A stretch of DNA of 11,881 nt. It comes from Cyclobacteriaceae bacterium. Its GTDB lineage: Bacteria; Bacteroidota; Bacteroidia; Cytophagales; Cyclobacteriaceae. The stretch covers positions 1 through 11,881 of the forward strand of contig VFKK01000195.1 in NCBI GenBank assembly GCA_009885605.1, written 5' to 3'. The notes beneath the pieces were generated by a model. The model saw nothing but the letters and a program-made list of their open reading frames with translations, did no database searches and was not told where the DNA came from. Each line of letters starts with the position of its first letter. Positions within the stretch are counted from its first letter, which is position 1. Both the position numbers and the translations under genes were made by a program. This document shows positions 1 through 7,116 of the stretch, in pieces.

Positions 1-125
1 AAATCAACCAATTCCTTTCCATTAGGGAAAAGGCCAAGAATCTTTAGGTCTTCGTACTCTTCAAGAATCCCCTCAATTCCCTTTGCAAAAAGAGTGTGGT
101 CATCGGCAAGGGCTATTCGGATCAT
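1..125 (-). CDS. Response regulator, NarL/LuxR type (partial, N-terminal 41 residues)
   Basis: Reading leftward from an ATG at 125, the first 41 codons give the start of a receiver domain, and the gene then runs off the window. The opening MIRIALADDHTLF carries the paired acidic residues D8 and D9 that bind the metal ion in CheY-like receivers. The following helix (KGIEGILEEYEDL) and strand (KILGLFPNG) match the NarL/FixJ group. The phosphoacceptor Asp and any HTH DNA-binding domain lie outside the window, so the DNA-binding output is inferred from the family and from the HisKA_3-type kinase partner. It starts 38 nt after the histidine kinase stop on the same strand and should be the cognate regulator, phosphorylated by that kinase in the cytoplasm. 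The ATG is the only start that keeps the whole first beta strand. Confidence 0.93.
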   Translation of the reverse strand, partial: MIRIALADDHTLFAKGIEGILEEYEDLKILGLFPNGKELVD

Positions 126-163
126 GGTGGGTGGTGGATGAAATCTAAAGTAAATGCTAAAAA

Positions 164-919
164 TCAGATTGGCAACAGAAGTTTGATATCTGTTCCTTTT
201 CCGACGACAGATGTCAGTTGGAATTCACCGCCGATGGTTTCCATCCGTTTTTTCAGATTCGTCATTCCGCTTCCTTTTGCCTGGATAGTTTGGTCAAAGC
301 CATTCCCGTCATCAACAATCTCGATAACCTTACCTTTTCCATTCTGATAGATCTTGACTTCGATCTTTTCCGGAGCGGCGTGTTTGATGGCATTATTGAG
401 ACATTCCTGAGTGACCCGGATCAAGATCAGCTTTTGATCTTTGGTGAGAACTAATTCATCCAAACTATTTTCCAAAGAGGTCCCACAAAATCCGGTAGCT
501 TGTATTTTTCCCAATTCCTGCTTGATGAAATCCGGCAATGAGACAGATTCCACCCAATCGATGTTTAGCGTTTTGGATAGTCCGCGTACTTCCTTGATGA
601 TTTGATTCAGGATTACTTTGCCTTCGGACTGTTTTTCGGGCTTAGCCGAACCGAAGTTTAACTTGGCCAATGAGAGCAATTGTCCGATGTTGTCGTGAAG
701 CTCTCTGCCGATATGGGTAAGGGTTTCCTGCTGAATTTCATTTTCGATATTGAGCAAGGTCTTTTCATGCTCGATTTTGATTTGATCCAATTTTTGGCGG
801 TTTTGAACTTGTCGCTGCCTATGTAATACCACCATCGAAATGATAAAAGTGGACATAATTATTACTAGAAAAGCACCTCCAAAAAAAATCAAAGCAATTT
901 GGCTTTCCTGCTCACTCAT
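164..919 (-). CDS. Sensor histidine kinase, HisKA_3 (NarX/LytS-like) with minimal N-terminus
   Basis: This 251-residue membrane-anchored kinase should autophosphorylate on His and pass phosphate to the adjacent response regulator. One transmembrane helix (about residues 9-32) is followed by a helical, probably coiled-coil, linker (34-68). The HisKA_3 dimerisation and phosphoacceptor motif is GRELHDNIGQ, with H75 the likely phosphorylated residue. The HATPase_c domain shows an N box (ECLNNAIKHA, 172-181), a G1 box (DDGNGF, 203-208) and a G2 box (GSGMTNLKKRM, 216-226), so all core motifs are intact. It has no periplasmic, PAS, GAF or 7TMR input domain of its own, and the few residues before the helix are too short to sense anything. 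Its ATG overlaps the last 8 nt of the upstream 7-TM gene, indicating translational coupling. I infer that the 7-TM protein supplies the sensing function. Confidence 0.95.
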   Translation of the reverse strand: MSEQESQIALIFFGGAFLVIIMSTFIISMVVLHRQRQVQNRQKLDQIKIEHEKTLLNIENEIQQETLTHIGRELHDNIGQLLSLAKLNFGSAKPEKQSEGKVILNQIIKEVRGLSKTLNIDWVESVSLPDFIKQELGKIQATGFCGTSLENSLDELVLTKDQKLILIRVTQECLNNAIKHAAPEKIEVKIYQNGKGKVIEIVDDGNGFDQTIQAKGSGMTNLKKRMETIGGEFQLTSVVGKGTDIKLLLPI

Positions 920-1661
920 TAGACAGTTCTTTTGTGTTGAAAAATCGGGTGTTTAGGACAATAGTGACTAAAAAAGAACACAATACCAATAACCATGTGA
1001 TCATTGAAATCAGGTATAAAGATGCCATTAGATTCATGCTGATGCTGATAATATATTTAAAGGAAATTTCGAGTAAAAATTTAAGGGTATCGTTAAATAA
1101 AATCGCAGTTACCTGCCAAAACGAAAAGGCTTTTATCGGATTGATTTCCGAATATTCAGGATGGGAGATCAGCTCCATGAAATAAAGTCCACAAGCAATG
1201 ATTACAGCAGAATCTCCCACAATAATAGAGTATGCTTGTTGCTCAAATAGTGATTCAATTCCCAGTACCTGAAATGCCACATATGAGAAAATAAACAACA
1301 GAGACAAACCCTTTACAATTCTCTTTTTGAGGGGACTGAATAAGTATTGATAGATCAGCGCTAAAAAGAGCAGTGAGGGAAGGTGTGAACCAAAGAAGTT
1401 ATATACCCAAAGGTTGTGATTGTTTTCATGTGGGTAATTAAAAACCCCATAAAGCCATTTGTTAATTTCTAGAAATTCCACAGTAGCTGCTGCTAAATAT
1501 TCATAAAATGCAGAGAGCATTATCAAACCAAAGGGGAGGTAAAATTCTGGCTTTCCTCTTTTATCTTTTTCTAAAAAAAAGAATAGGAACAAAGCCAGAA
1601 TAAAAATCAATGTTAGGCATAAGAAGTACCAATTATTGATTCTAGACCATAAATCAAGCAT
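912..1661 (-). CDS. Predicted 7-TM membrane protein, putative sensory partner of the histidine kinase
   Basis: I do not recognise a named family for this 249-residue protein. It is very hydrophobic, with about seven predicted transmembrane helices (roughly 11-30, 40-60, 86-107, 115-134, 142-163, 176-198, 207-237). That count would place the N-terminus outside and the short polar C-terminus (NTRFFNTKELSNE) inside. A loop around 74-90 (NYPHENNHNLWVYN) is rich in His, Asn and aromatic residues. There is no enzyme or transporter signature. It starts 14 nt after the 129-residue gene and overlaps the kinase gene by 8 nt. The layout resembles split sensors in which a polytopic membrane protein governs a kinase lacking its own input domain. 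That role is inferred from context only, and a small transporter or structural membrane protein is possible. Confidence 0.85.
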   Translation of the reverse strand: MLDLWSRINNWYFLCLTLIFILALFLFFFLEKDKRGKPEFYLPFGLIMLSAFYEYLAAATVEFLEINKWLYGVFNYPHENNHNLWVYNFFGSHLPSLLFLALIYQYLFSPLKKRIVKGLSLLFIFSYVAFQVLGIESLFEQQAYSIIVGDSAVIIACGLYFMELISHPEYSEINPIKAFSFWQVTAILFNDTLKFLLEISFKYIISISMNLMASLYLISMITWLLVLCSFLVTIVLNTRFFNTKELSNE

Positions 1662-1675
1662 GTCTATTGGTCAAA

Positions 1676-2065
1676 TTAATATTGACATCTAGGAGGACAT
1701 TTTACCCCATCGTTATCGTACTCCGCATCAGCCTGATCTACGGATTCAACGTCAATTGGCTTTCCGTTTGTGAGGTTTGCGGCCTTGAGCACAAGTGTGA
1801 TACTTCCGCTGTAGTCATCGGGGTCATTTGGGTGCCACTTCTTGGCCAGGGATTCCGGGTATTCAGCAAGGTAAAATTTAATACCACCAGTTTTCCCATC
1901 TTGGTCGGCTTGATCCAGTATGTTTTGAAGGGTTTCCCGGTCGAAGAAAACCCATTCCGTTTGCTGGGTGACCTCACCTTTTGGGTTTTTGCCGGGTTTC
2001 CCCTGTCCAACTTCCTGTTTGTACTTCTTCTGCATTTCCTCGAAATCCTTCTTGCTGATTTTCAT
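1676..2065 (-). CDS. Conserved-looking hypothetical protein with C-terminal CPPRC motif
   Basis: A 129-residue soluble acidic protein with no signal peptide or membrane segment. The N-terminal third is charged and helical (KKDFEEMQKKYKQ), then Gly/Pro/Lys-rich (about 20-30). The central part looks like a small folded alpha/beta domain: EWVFFDRETLQNIL (37-50), GGIKFYLAEYPE (60-71), DYSGSITLVLKAA (84-96). The tail ends in an acidic stretch and then CPPRCQY, with Cys123 and Cys127 in a CPPxC arrangement that could bind metal or form a disulfide. From memory, similar small proteins with a final CPPxC occur in Bacteroidota as hypotheticals; I cannot confirm this here. It is the first gene of the leftward unit with the 7-TM protein, kinase and regulator, so a role in that signalling system is plausible but unproven. 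An overlapping open frame on the plus strand is a shadow. Confidence 0.85.
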   Translation of the reverse strand: MKISKKDFEEMQKKYKQEVGQGKPGKNPKGEVTQQTEWVFFDRETLQNILDQADQDGKTGGIKFYLAEYPESLAKKWHPNDPDDYSGSITLVLKAANLTNGKPIDVESVDQADAEYDNDGVKCPPRCQY

Positions 2066-2145
2066 TTTGTAAAAGATGGTTTAAAATGTGAGATTAATTA
2101 AAAATTAAGTATCGCTTGAAAAGATAGGACTTTTCCCATGTATAG

Positions 2146-2179
2146 AAAAAAAAAGAGACGAGATTACTCCCGCCTCTTT
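2146..2179 (-). terminator. Intrinsic terminator after secDF
   Basis: Read on the minus strand, an 11-bp stem (AAAGAGGCGGG with CTCGTCTCTTT, including two G-U pairs) closes a 6-nt loop. The 3' arm runs directly into an unbroken T tract. It begins about 25 nt after the secDF stop codon. This is a textbook Rho-independent terminator, and it separates secDF from the signalling operon downstream. Confidence 0.88.
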
Positions 2180-2203
2180 CAGTAATTAAGAAAAAAGATC
2201 TTA

Positions 2204-5170
2204 TTATTTTTTTGCTTCAGCAACCAAGGCAGCCTCGTGCTCCAATTCTTTCTTCATCAAGTCCACCACAATCGGTGTGGCGATGTAGATAGAAGAATAA
2301 GTACCCACACCAATACCAACAAACAGCGCGAAAGAGAAGCCTCTCAATACTTCGCCCCCAAAAAACAACAATACAATTACCACAATTAAGGTAGTGAAAG
2401 AGGTGATCAGGGTTCTGCTAAGGGTTTCATTGATTGCATCGTTGAATACTTTTAGCAATTTGTGCGTACCACGGTTGTGTATGTTTTCTCTGATACGGTC
2501 AAAGATGATTACCGTGTCATTGATGGAGTAACCGATAACGGTCAATATCGCAGCGATAAAAACCTGGTCAATCTCGAAATTGGCTCCGAACAAACTCGCA
2601 ATCGCAAATGCTGCAACGACAAACAAGGTGTCGTGAATCAAGGCTACGATAGCAGCAAGTGAGAATCTCCAGTTTCTGAATCTCGCAAGGATGTACAAGA
2701 AGATGGCAATCAAAGCAACAATCATTGCTTCCAGGGAAGATGCTTTGATGTCATCTGCTACAGTAGCACCGACTTTGGACGATCCTGTGATTGCAAATTG
2801 ATTAGCACCAATGTTTGCAGGATCTTCTGATAATGCAAAACCGGTAACAGTTGCGATTCCTTCTTTTACTTTGGCTTCAACTTCCTTGTTGGAGGCATCA
2901 TCATCTTCGTTGATCAGATAAGAAGTTGTCACCTTCATGATGTTATTTCCTCCATAGGTTTTCACTTCCACGGATCCTTCAAATTCATTGTCCAATCCAA
3001 CTTTCAAATCGGATGCAACTACAGGTTGATCAAAAGCAACAATGTAAGATCGTCCACCGGTGAAGTCTACACCGAATTTCAGTCCATTGACTACACCAAT
3101 TGCAAGGCCGATAACAATAATACTTGTAGAAATTATGTAAGCGATTTTTCTTTTTCCCAAGAAATCTATGCTCATTGAGCTAAGACCATTTCTTGCAAAA
3201 GGTGTTTCGAAGCTCACAGAGCTTGCGTCACCTTTTTTAGCGGTCATCCAATATAAGATCACTCTTGTGATAAATACTGCTGTGAAGAAGGATGAAGCAA
3301 TACCGATCATCAATACGATCGCAAAGCCTTTTACCGGTCCCTGACCAAGTGCAAACAAGATAGCACCGACAAGGAATGTGGTCACGTTACCATCCAAAAT
3401 TGCACTGAATGCCCTTTCATAACCTGCATTGATCGCATTCAGAAGTCCCATTCCATTTCGAAGTTCTTCTCGGATACGCTCGAAAATCAAAACGTTTGCA
3501 TCAATAGACATACCCATCGTCAATACGATACCTGCGATACCTGGCAAAGTCAAAGCTGTGGTCAGCTGAGCCAAAATTCCAAGGATAAAGAAGATGTTGA
3601 AGATAAGTGCTGCTGTAGCGATCAAACCACCTTTAGCATAGTAGGCGACCATGAATACAACCACGATCAGCAAACCTGCCACCATGGAGAAGATACCCTG
3701 ACTTTGAGCTTCTTTACCCAAAGTTGGGCCGATTATGCTCTCTTCTACGATTTGTGTAGTCGCAGGAAGCGAACCTGATTTCAGGATATTTGCCAAATCC
3801 TGAGCTTCCAAAAGAGTGAAGTTTCCTGAAATCTCAGATTGACCTGTAGGGATTTCTCCGTTTACTACAGGAGCGGTGTAAACATAATCATCCAAAACTA
3901 CAGCGATCCTTCTTCCTGTATTTTCAGAGGTAAGTTTTCTCCATTTTCTTGCACCTTCTGCATTCATTTGCATGGACACAGCAGGACGAGATGTTTGATC
4001 CAAAGTCTGACGAGCGTCAGTCACTACATCACCTTCCAAGGGAGCCTGATCAGATCCTCTGGTAGTTTTGATTGCGTAAAGTTCAAGAATTTCAGCTCCG
4101 TCCTCAGCTTTCACCGGTTTAACACCCCAAAGCAATTTAATTTCTTTAGGTAAAAATGCTTTGTAATCCTCCCTGTTGAGGATCTTGTTGATGGCCAACG
4201 TATCCTTTACATCGTAAGCTAAACCGTAATCTGATCTGATCAGAGAGAAGATAGGCGAAGTTCCAGCATTTGGATTGGTAGGATCAATCTGCTCCAGCTG
4301 CTTTTCAAGAGCATTTCTCAAAGAATCCTCCGAAGTAACTACTTCAGTTGAAGTAGTGTCAGCCGCCGCAGGAGTATTAGCTTGTTCAGCTAACCAAGCA
4401 GTGTTGATTGTTTCTAAAGAACTACCGATTTCATTAAGCTCGGCGACTTCCCAGAATTGAAGTTTGGCAACTCCTTGAAGCAGGTTTCTTACACGCTCCT
4501 GATTGTCTACTCCGGGTAGTTCGATCTGAATACGACCTGAACCCTGGATTCTCTGGATGTTTGGCTGTGAAGTACCGAATCTGTCAATACGTGTTCTCAG
4601 GATGTTAAATGTACGCTCGATAGCATTTTCAACTTCGGTATCGATGATGTCGAGAATTTCAGCATCGGAATTTTCCAATGAAATTCTTCCCCTGTTAGCT
4701 GCCGTAGCGAAAACTGTACTCAGGTTTTTGCCCGGATTGTTTTTCTGCCAGGAAGTGTAAAACAGGTTTACATACTTATTATTGGAAGTCTTGGCTAGTT
4801 CTTTTGCCTCTTCTACAGATTTGTTAAAGGCTTCGTCTTTTGGATTACCAGCCAGACCTTTGACAATCTCCACCGGAGAAACAGCCAACGTCACGTGCAT
4901 CCCGCCCTGAAGGTCAAGACCAAGACCCAGTTCGGTTTCCTTTATTTCCTGGTAAGTAAAATCAGCCCCGAGGAAATTGTAAACCGGCTGTCTCCATACA
5001 GAGTCCAGGTACGTTCTTCTTTTGACAAAATCGACTTTGCCGCTTGCGTCAGTAGCATAAGCATCAGCTTTTTTCTGAACGTTGTTTGATACAAATGTGA
5101 ATGACAGGTAGTACAGGCAGAGGACTGTAATAAGGACTGTCAAAAACACAATGACACCTTTGTTTTGCAT
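2204..5170 (-). CDS. secDF: Protein translocase subunit SecDF (SecD-SecF fusion)
   Basis: A 988-residue inner-membrane RND-type subunit that uses the proton-motive force to help pull proteins out of the SecYEG channel. The SecD half has TM1 (about 7-29), the motif GLDLQGGMHVTL (82-94), a large periplasmic P1 region ending near GNFTLLEAQDLANIL, and GPTLGKEAQ (481-489) before five more helices. Its conserved GMSIDANVLIFERI (553-566) holds D557, the probable proton-relay Asp. The SecF half starts near 665 with FGVDFTGGRS (699-708), a P4 domain to about 810, and five further helices. GYSINDTVIIFDRI (880-893) holds D885, the second relay Asp. Fusion into one chain of about 1000 residues is normal in Bacteroidota. 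A Thr/Ala/Glu-rich low-complexity stretch (about 262-282) interrupts P1. The frame is intact. A -7 box lies about 80 nt upstream and a strong terminator follows. Confidence 0.98.
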   Translation of the reverse strand: MQNKGVIVFLTVLITVLCLYYLSFTFVSNNVQKKADAYATDASGKVDFVKRRTYLDSVWRQPVYNFLGADFTYQEIKETELGLGLDLQGGMHVTLAVSPVEIVKGLAGNPKDEAFNKSVEEAKELAKTSNNKYVNLFYTSWQKNNPGKNLSTVFATAANRGRISLENSDAEILDIIDTEVENAIERTFNILRTRIDRFGTSQPNIQRIQGSGRIQIELPGVDNQERVRNLLQGVAKLQFWEVAELNEIGSSLETINTAWLAEQANTPAAADTTSTEVVTSEDSLRNALEKQLEQIDPTNPNAGTSPIFSLIRSDYGLAYDVKDTLAINKILNREDYKAFLPKEIKLLWGVKPVKAEDGAEILELYAIKTTRGSDQAPLEGDVVTDARQTLDQTSRPAVSMQMNAEGARKWRKLTSENTGRRIAVVLDDYVYTAPVVNGEIPTGQSEISGNFTLLEAQDLANILKSGSLPATTQIVEESIIGPTLGKEAQSQGIFSMVAGLLIVVVFMVAYYAKGGLIATAALIFNIFFILGILAQLTTALTLPGIAGIVLTMGMSIDANVLIFERIREELRNGMGLLNAINAGYERAFSAILDGNVTTFLVGAILFALGQGPVKGFAIVLMIGIASSFFTAVFITRVILYWMTAKKGDASSVSFETPFARNGLSSMSIDFLGKRKIAYIISTSIIVIGLAIGVVNGLKFGVDFTGGRSYIVAFDQPVVASDLKVGLDNEFEGSVEVKTYGGNNIMKVTTSYLINEDDDASNKEVEAKVKEGIATVTGFALSEDPANIGANQFAITGSSKVGATVADDIKASSLEAMIVALIAIFLYILARFRNWRFSLAAIVALIHDTLFVVAAFAIASLFGANFEIDQVFIAAILTVIGYSINDTVIIFDRIRENIHNRGTHKLLKVFNDAINETLSRTLITSFTTLIVVIVLLFFGGEVLRGFSFALFVGIGVGTYSSIYIATPIVVDLMKKELEHEAALVAEAKK

Positions 5171-5219
5171 AAGGGTTAAGTATTAGTAATTGATTGGTGA
5201 ATACGATTAGAAGGCTAGG

Positions 5220-5231
5220 TCACAAATGTGA
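5220..5231. promoter_or_regulatory. Palindrome TCACAAATGTGA in the secDF leader
   Basis: A 12-bp inverted repeat (TCACA-AA-TGTGA) lies between the predicted secDF -7 box (5250-5257) and the secDF start (5170), so it would be in the transcribed leader. It could be a protein-binding site acting as a roadblock, or chance. The half-sites resemble those of CRP/FNR-family boxes but in the reverse order, so I do not assign it to that family. Confidence 0.3.
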
Positions 5232-5249
5232 TCAGCGATTTGGGTGAAG

Positions 5250-5257
5250 CAAAAATA
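5250..5257 (-). promoter_or_regulatory. Putative -7 box (TATTTTTG) for secDF
   Basis: On the minus strand this matches the Bacteroidota sigma-ABfr -7 consensus TAnnTTTG exactly. It lies just downstream of the stop of the small membrane-protein gene and would give a secDF leader of about 75 nt. No clear -33 TTG lies at the expected distance, so the call rests on the -7 box and its position. Confidence 0.5.
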
Positions 5258-5265
5258 ATTGGGAT

Positions 5266-5619
5266 TTAAGGTCCTTTGGTGGAAATGATTCGCTCAAACA
5301 GAATTTCTATGAGCTGGTTCGAGTAAAAAAATGAAAAGGTCTCGGGACTGAATATTCGGCTCTCGAAATGGAAAACCTTAGAAACGAAATAGAGTACGAT
5401 GTGAGAAACTGAGACCACAAAAGGGACAACGGCATCTATTGCAACATCCAAAAATGTTTGGTTTTGATCATCTGAGACCGGATTTTGCAGATTTTCGATC
5501 TTGACAATATCAGTGTCAGGCAGGTATTCAAGGCTCGACACAAAAAGGCAAAGCAACATCGCAAGCATCAACGTGATGCGCTGCTGGAAGAGGTTACTTG
5601 TATGTTTCTGACTTTTCAT
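5266..5619 (-). CDS. Small two-TM protein upstream of secDF, unknown function
   Basis: A 117-residue protein from the ATG at 5619; the longer frame from a TTG at 5628 would overlap the promoter box. The N-terminus is basic (MKSQKHTSNLFQQR), then residues about 14-31 are hydrophobic (ITLMLAMLLCLFVSSL), either a signal anchor or a signal peptide. A polar acidic linker (31-56) leads to a second hydrophobic segment (about 59-80), and the C-terminus ends ERIISTKGP before the stop. I recognise no family. It sits between udk and secDF, 60 nt after udk and about 95 nt before secDF, on the same strand. Its position beside secDF makes an export-related role worth considering, but there is no direct evidence. 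Frame length, start context and a TATATTTG box support expression. Confidence 0.7.
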   Translation of the reverse strand: MKSQKHTSNLFQQRITLMLAMLLCLFVSSLEYLPDTDIVKIENLQNPVSDDQNQTFLDVAIDAVVPFVVSVSHIVLYFVSKVFHFESRIFSPETFSFFYSNQLIEILFERIISTKGP

Positions 5620-5625
5620 GCGGCG

Positions 5626-5633
5626 CAAATATA
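5626..5633 (-). promoter_or_regulatory. Putative -7 box (TATATTTG) for the small membrane-protein gene
   Basis: An exact TAnnTTTG match on the minus strand, ending 6 nt before the ATG at 5619. Transcription would therefore start almost at the start codon, giving a leaderless or very short-leader mRNA. An upstream TTG (5649-5651) is only 15 nt away, shorter than the usual spacing. Confidence 0.45.
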
Positions 5634-5640
5634 GATATTA

Positions 5641-5677
5641 TTTGAAATCAACCCATTTTTGGAAGGGTTTTTTCAAA
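5641..5677 (-). terminator. Imperfect hairpin after udk, probable terminator
   Basis: A 12-bp interrupted stem: TTTGAAA pairs with TTTCAAA, a small internal loop follows, then AACCC pairs with GGGTT around a 10-nt loop. It starts 2 nt after the udk stop codon. There is no T tract on the minus strand, only an AT-rich continuation, so termination would be weak or the hairpin may protect the 3' end of the rdgB-udk message. Confidence 0.45.
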
Positions 5678-5679
5678 TG

Positions 5680-6300
5680 CTATTTAACAGATCTTGCTCT
5701 GAGATAGGTTCGGATCACATCAAGTGCTCTGTCAAAGTTGTGATTGTTGGGAATGATCAGATCAGCTTCGTTTTTGAATGGCTCGATATACTTCTCATAA
5801 GTAGGCATTACGTGCATCTCGTAGCGATAAAGCACATCGTCCAGATCATAACCCCGCTCCACTTTGTCCCGGATGATTCTTCTCTTGAGTTTGATATGAT
5901 CTTTGGCATCCAGGAAGATCTTCAAATCCAATAAATCTGTCAATTCGGGATAATAAAGAACAAAGATCCCTTCTACCACTACTACGGGGGCAGAGGCAAA
6001 AGTCAACATTTTTGGCTTTTTCGAAGCGTTATTGAACGTGTATTCTTCTCTGTAAACGGTTTCGCCGGCTTGGATTTTTCGGATATCAGCAGCGTACTGC
6101 TCAAAGTCTATACTGAATGGCGTGTCAAAATTATGAACACCCTGAGAATCTACAGGCTGCATGTGCCTGGGCTTGTAGTAGTTGTCCTGAGAAATCAGAC
6201 AAACTTCTCCGGGATCGAAGGAACTGAGCATCCGTTCCAGAAATAAGGTTTTTCCTGAGGCCGAACCTCCTGTGATCCCTACGATGAATGGTTTCTTCAT
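5680..6300 (-). CDS. udk: Uridine kinase
   Basis: A cytoplasmic P-loop kinase of 206 residues, the usual length for bacterial Udk, phosphorylating uridine and cytidine to UMP and CMP in pyrimidine salvage. Visible motifs are the Walker A loop GGSASGKT (11-18), QDNYY (38-42) at the nucleoside-binding region, NFDTPFSIDF (58-67) matching the family NFDxPxAxD signature, VVVEGIF (107-113) as the Walker B strand, and RIIRDKVERG (141-150) as the lid with its paired arginines. The protein is complete and starts at MKKPFIVGITG, the standard distance before the P loop. It lies 31 nt downstream of rdgB on the same strand, so the two are probably co-transcribed as a nucleotide-metabolism pair. A long hairpin follows the stop. 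Confidence 0.96.
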   Translation of the reverse strand: MKKPFIVGITGGSASGKTLFLERMLSSFDPGEVCLISQDNYYKPRHMQPVDSQGVHNFDTPFSIDFEQYAADIRKIQAGETVYREEYTFNNASKKPKMLTFASAPVVVVEGIFVLYYPELTDLLDLKIFLDAKDHIKLKRRIIRDKVERGYDLDDVLYRYEMHVMPTYEKYIEPFKNEADLIIPNNHNFDRALDVIRTYLRARSVK

Positions 6301-6331
6301 GAGTCAAAGTTAAGGGAATTTTGGGCGTTAA

Positions 6332-6913
6332 TCAGAATTTTCTATTGCTCAAAAACTCAATTAATGCCTTCACCGCCTTGCCACGATGGCTGATTTGATT
6401 TTTCTCCTTCAGGGTCAGTTCCGCAAAAGTCTGTGAAAATCCATCAGGTTTGAAAATCGGATCGTAACCAAAACCGCCGTCGCCAATTTTTTCTTCGATG
6501 ATTTCTCCGGACGCGATTCCTTCGAAAGCATATTCATGTCCTTCGAAAATCAGCGCTATCACAGTTCGGAAGCGGGCTTTTCTCTCCGTTTTTCCTTCGA
6601 GATTCTTCAAAAGCAATTCGACATTCCGCTCGTCACTTCTGGGTTCGCCCGAATAGCGGCCGGAATAAACCCCCGGATCACCATTGAGACTTTCTACTTC
6701 CAACCCCGTGTCATCGGCAAAGCAATCCACCCCGTAATTTTCTTTCACAAATCGGGCTTTCTGAAAGGCATTGTGATGTAGGGTATCACCTGTTTCCGGA
6801 AGTTCTTCATTGCAACCAATTTCATTTAGGGAGACAATTTTGAAGTCTGAACCTAAAGCGGCTTTCACTTCTTCGATTTTATTGGCGTTGTTGGTGGCGA
6901 AGCAGATTTTCAT
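6332..6913 (-). CDS. rdgB: XTP/dITP diphosphatase (Ham1/RdgB family)
   Basis: A 193-residue cytoplasmic pyrophosphatase that hydrolyses non-canonical purine nucleotides (dITP, XTP, ITP) to monophosphates and keeps them out of DNA and RNA. The sequence opens with ATNNANKIEEV (6-16), the substrate-binding T/SxNxxK motif. It then shows ELPETG (37-42), FADDTGLEV (65-73) with the catalytic and metal-binding Asp pair, GGFGYDPIF (146-154) and SHRGKA (175-180), the C-terminal base-recognition motif. All family motifs are intact and the length is typical. It is the first gene of a probable rdgB-udk unit and diverges from the LOG-family gene across about 210 bp. ATG at 6913 is the only start consistent with the family N-terminus. 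Confidence 0.97.
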   Translation of the reverse strand: MKICFATNNANKIEEVKAALGSDFKIVSLNEIGCNEELPETGDTLHHNAFQKARFVKENYGVDCFADDTGLEVESLNGDPGVYSGRYSGEPRSDERNVELLLKNLEGKTERKARFRTVIALIFEGHEYAFEGIASGEIIEEKIGDGGFGYDPIFKPDGFSQTFAELTLKEKNQISHRGKAVKALIEFLSNRKF

Positions 6914-7082
6914 GGGGGAAAGTTATTTATTTACTGGCAACCCAATTTTACTTTCTTCAAAATAATTGATAGAAATGTGAGGGATAGAATGACTTTTTTC
7001 CAAAACACAACATCTGTTCATTTTATTATACCCCTAAAAATGATGTGACGAATTGAGCAGTGCTTTTTGTTCTTTTGCTCCC

Positions 7083-7116
7083 TTTGTGGGTAATTAAATT
7101 CAATCCAGTATTTTCG
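7083..7116 (+). promoter_or_regulatory. Putative promoter for the LOG-family gene (TTTG-N22-TATTTTCG)
   Basis: TTTG at 7083-7086 and TATTTTCG at 7109-7116 match the Bacteroidota -33/-7 pattern with one change (TTCG for TTTG). The spacer is 22 nt, the same as in front of the 167-residue gene. The -7 box ends 6 nt before the ATG, so the message would have almost no leader. Confidence 0.4.

Noticed and set aside
1667..2101. 144-residue open frame on the plus strand
   Set aside because: It lies antisense to the 129-residue gene, has no start-site context, and its hydrophobic, Phe/Val/Leu-rich composition is what the complement of a charged protein gives.
2119..2126. TATCTTTT as a -7 box for the 129-residue gene
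   Set aside because: The invariant final G is missing and no TTG sits upstream; the operon promoter remains undetermined.
5620..5628. TTG start extending the small membrane protein by three residues
   Set aside because: The TTG belongs to the TATATTTG -7 box; the ATG at 5619 is the better start.
6918..6945. TTG-N17-TAACTTTC as a rdgB promoter
   Set aside because: The -7 box ends in C rather than G and only 4 nt before the ATG, and the spacer is short; too weak to annotate.
7018..7043. Inverted repeat TCATTTT / AAAATGA between rdgB and the LOG gene
   Set aside because: A 7-bp AT-rich stem with a 12-nt loop is likely by chance in an AT-rich spacer, and it has no T tract.
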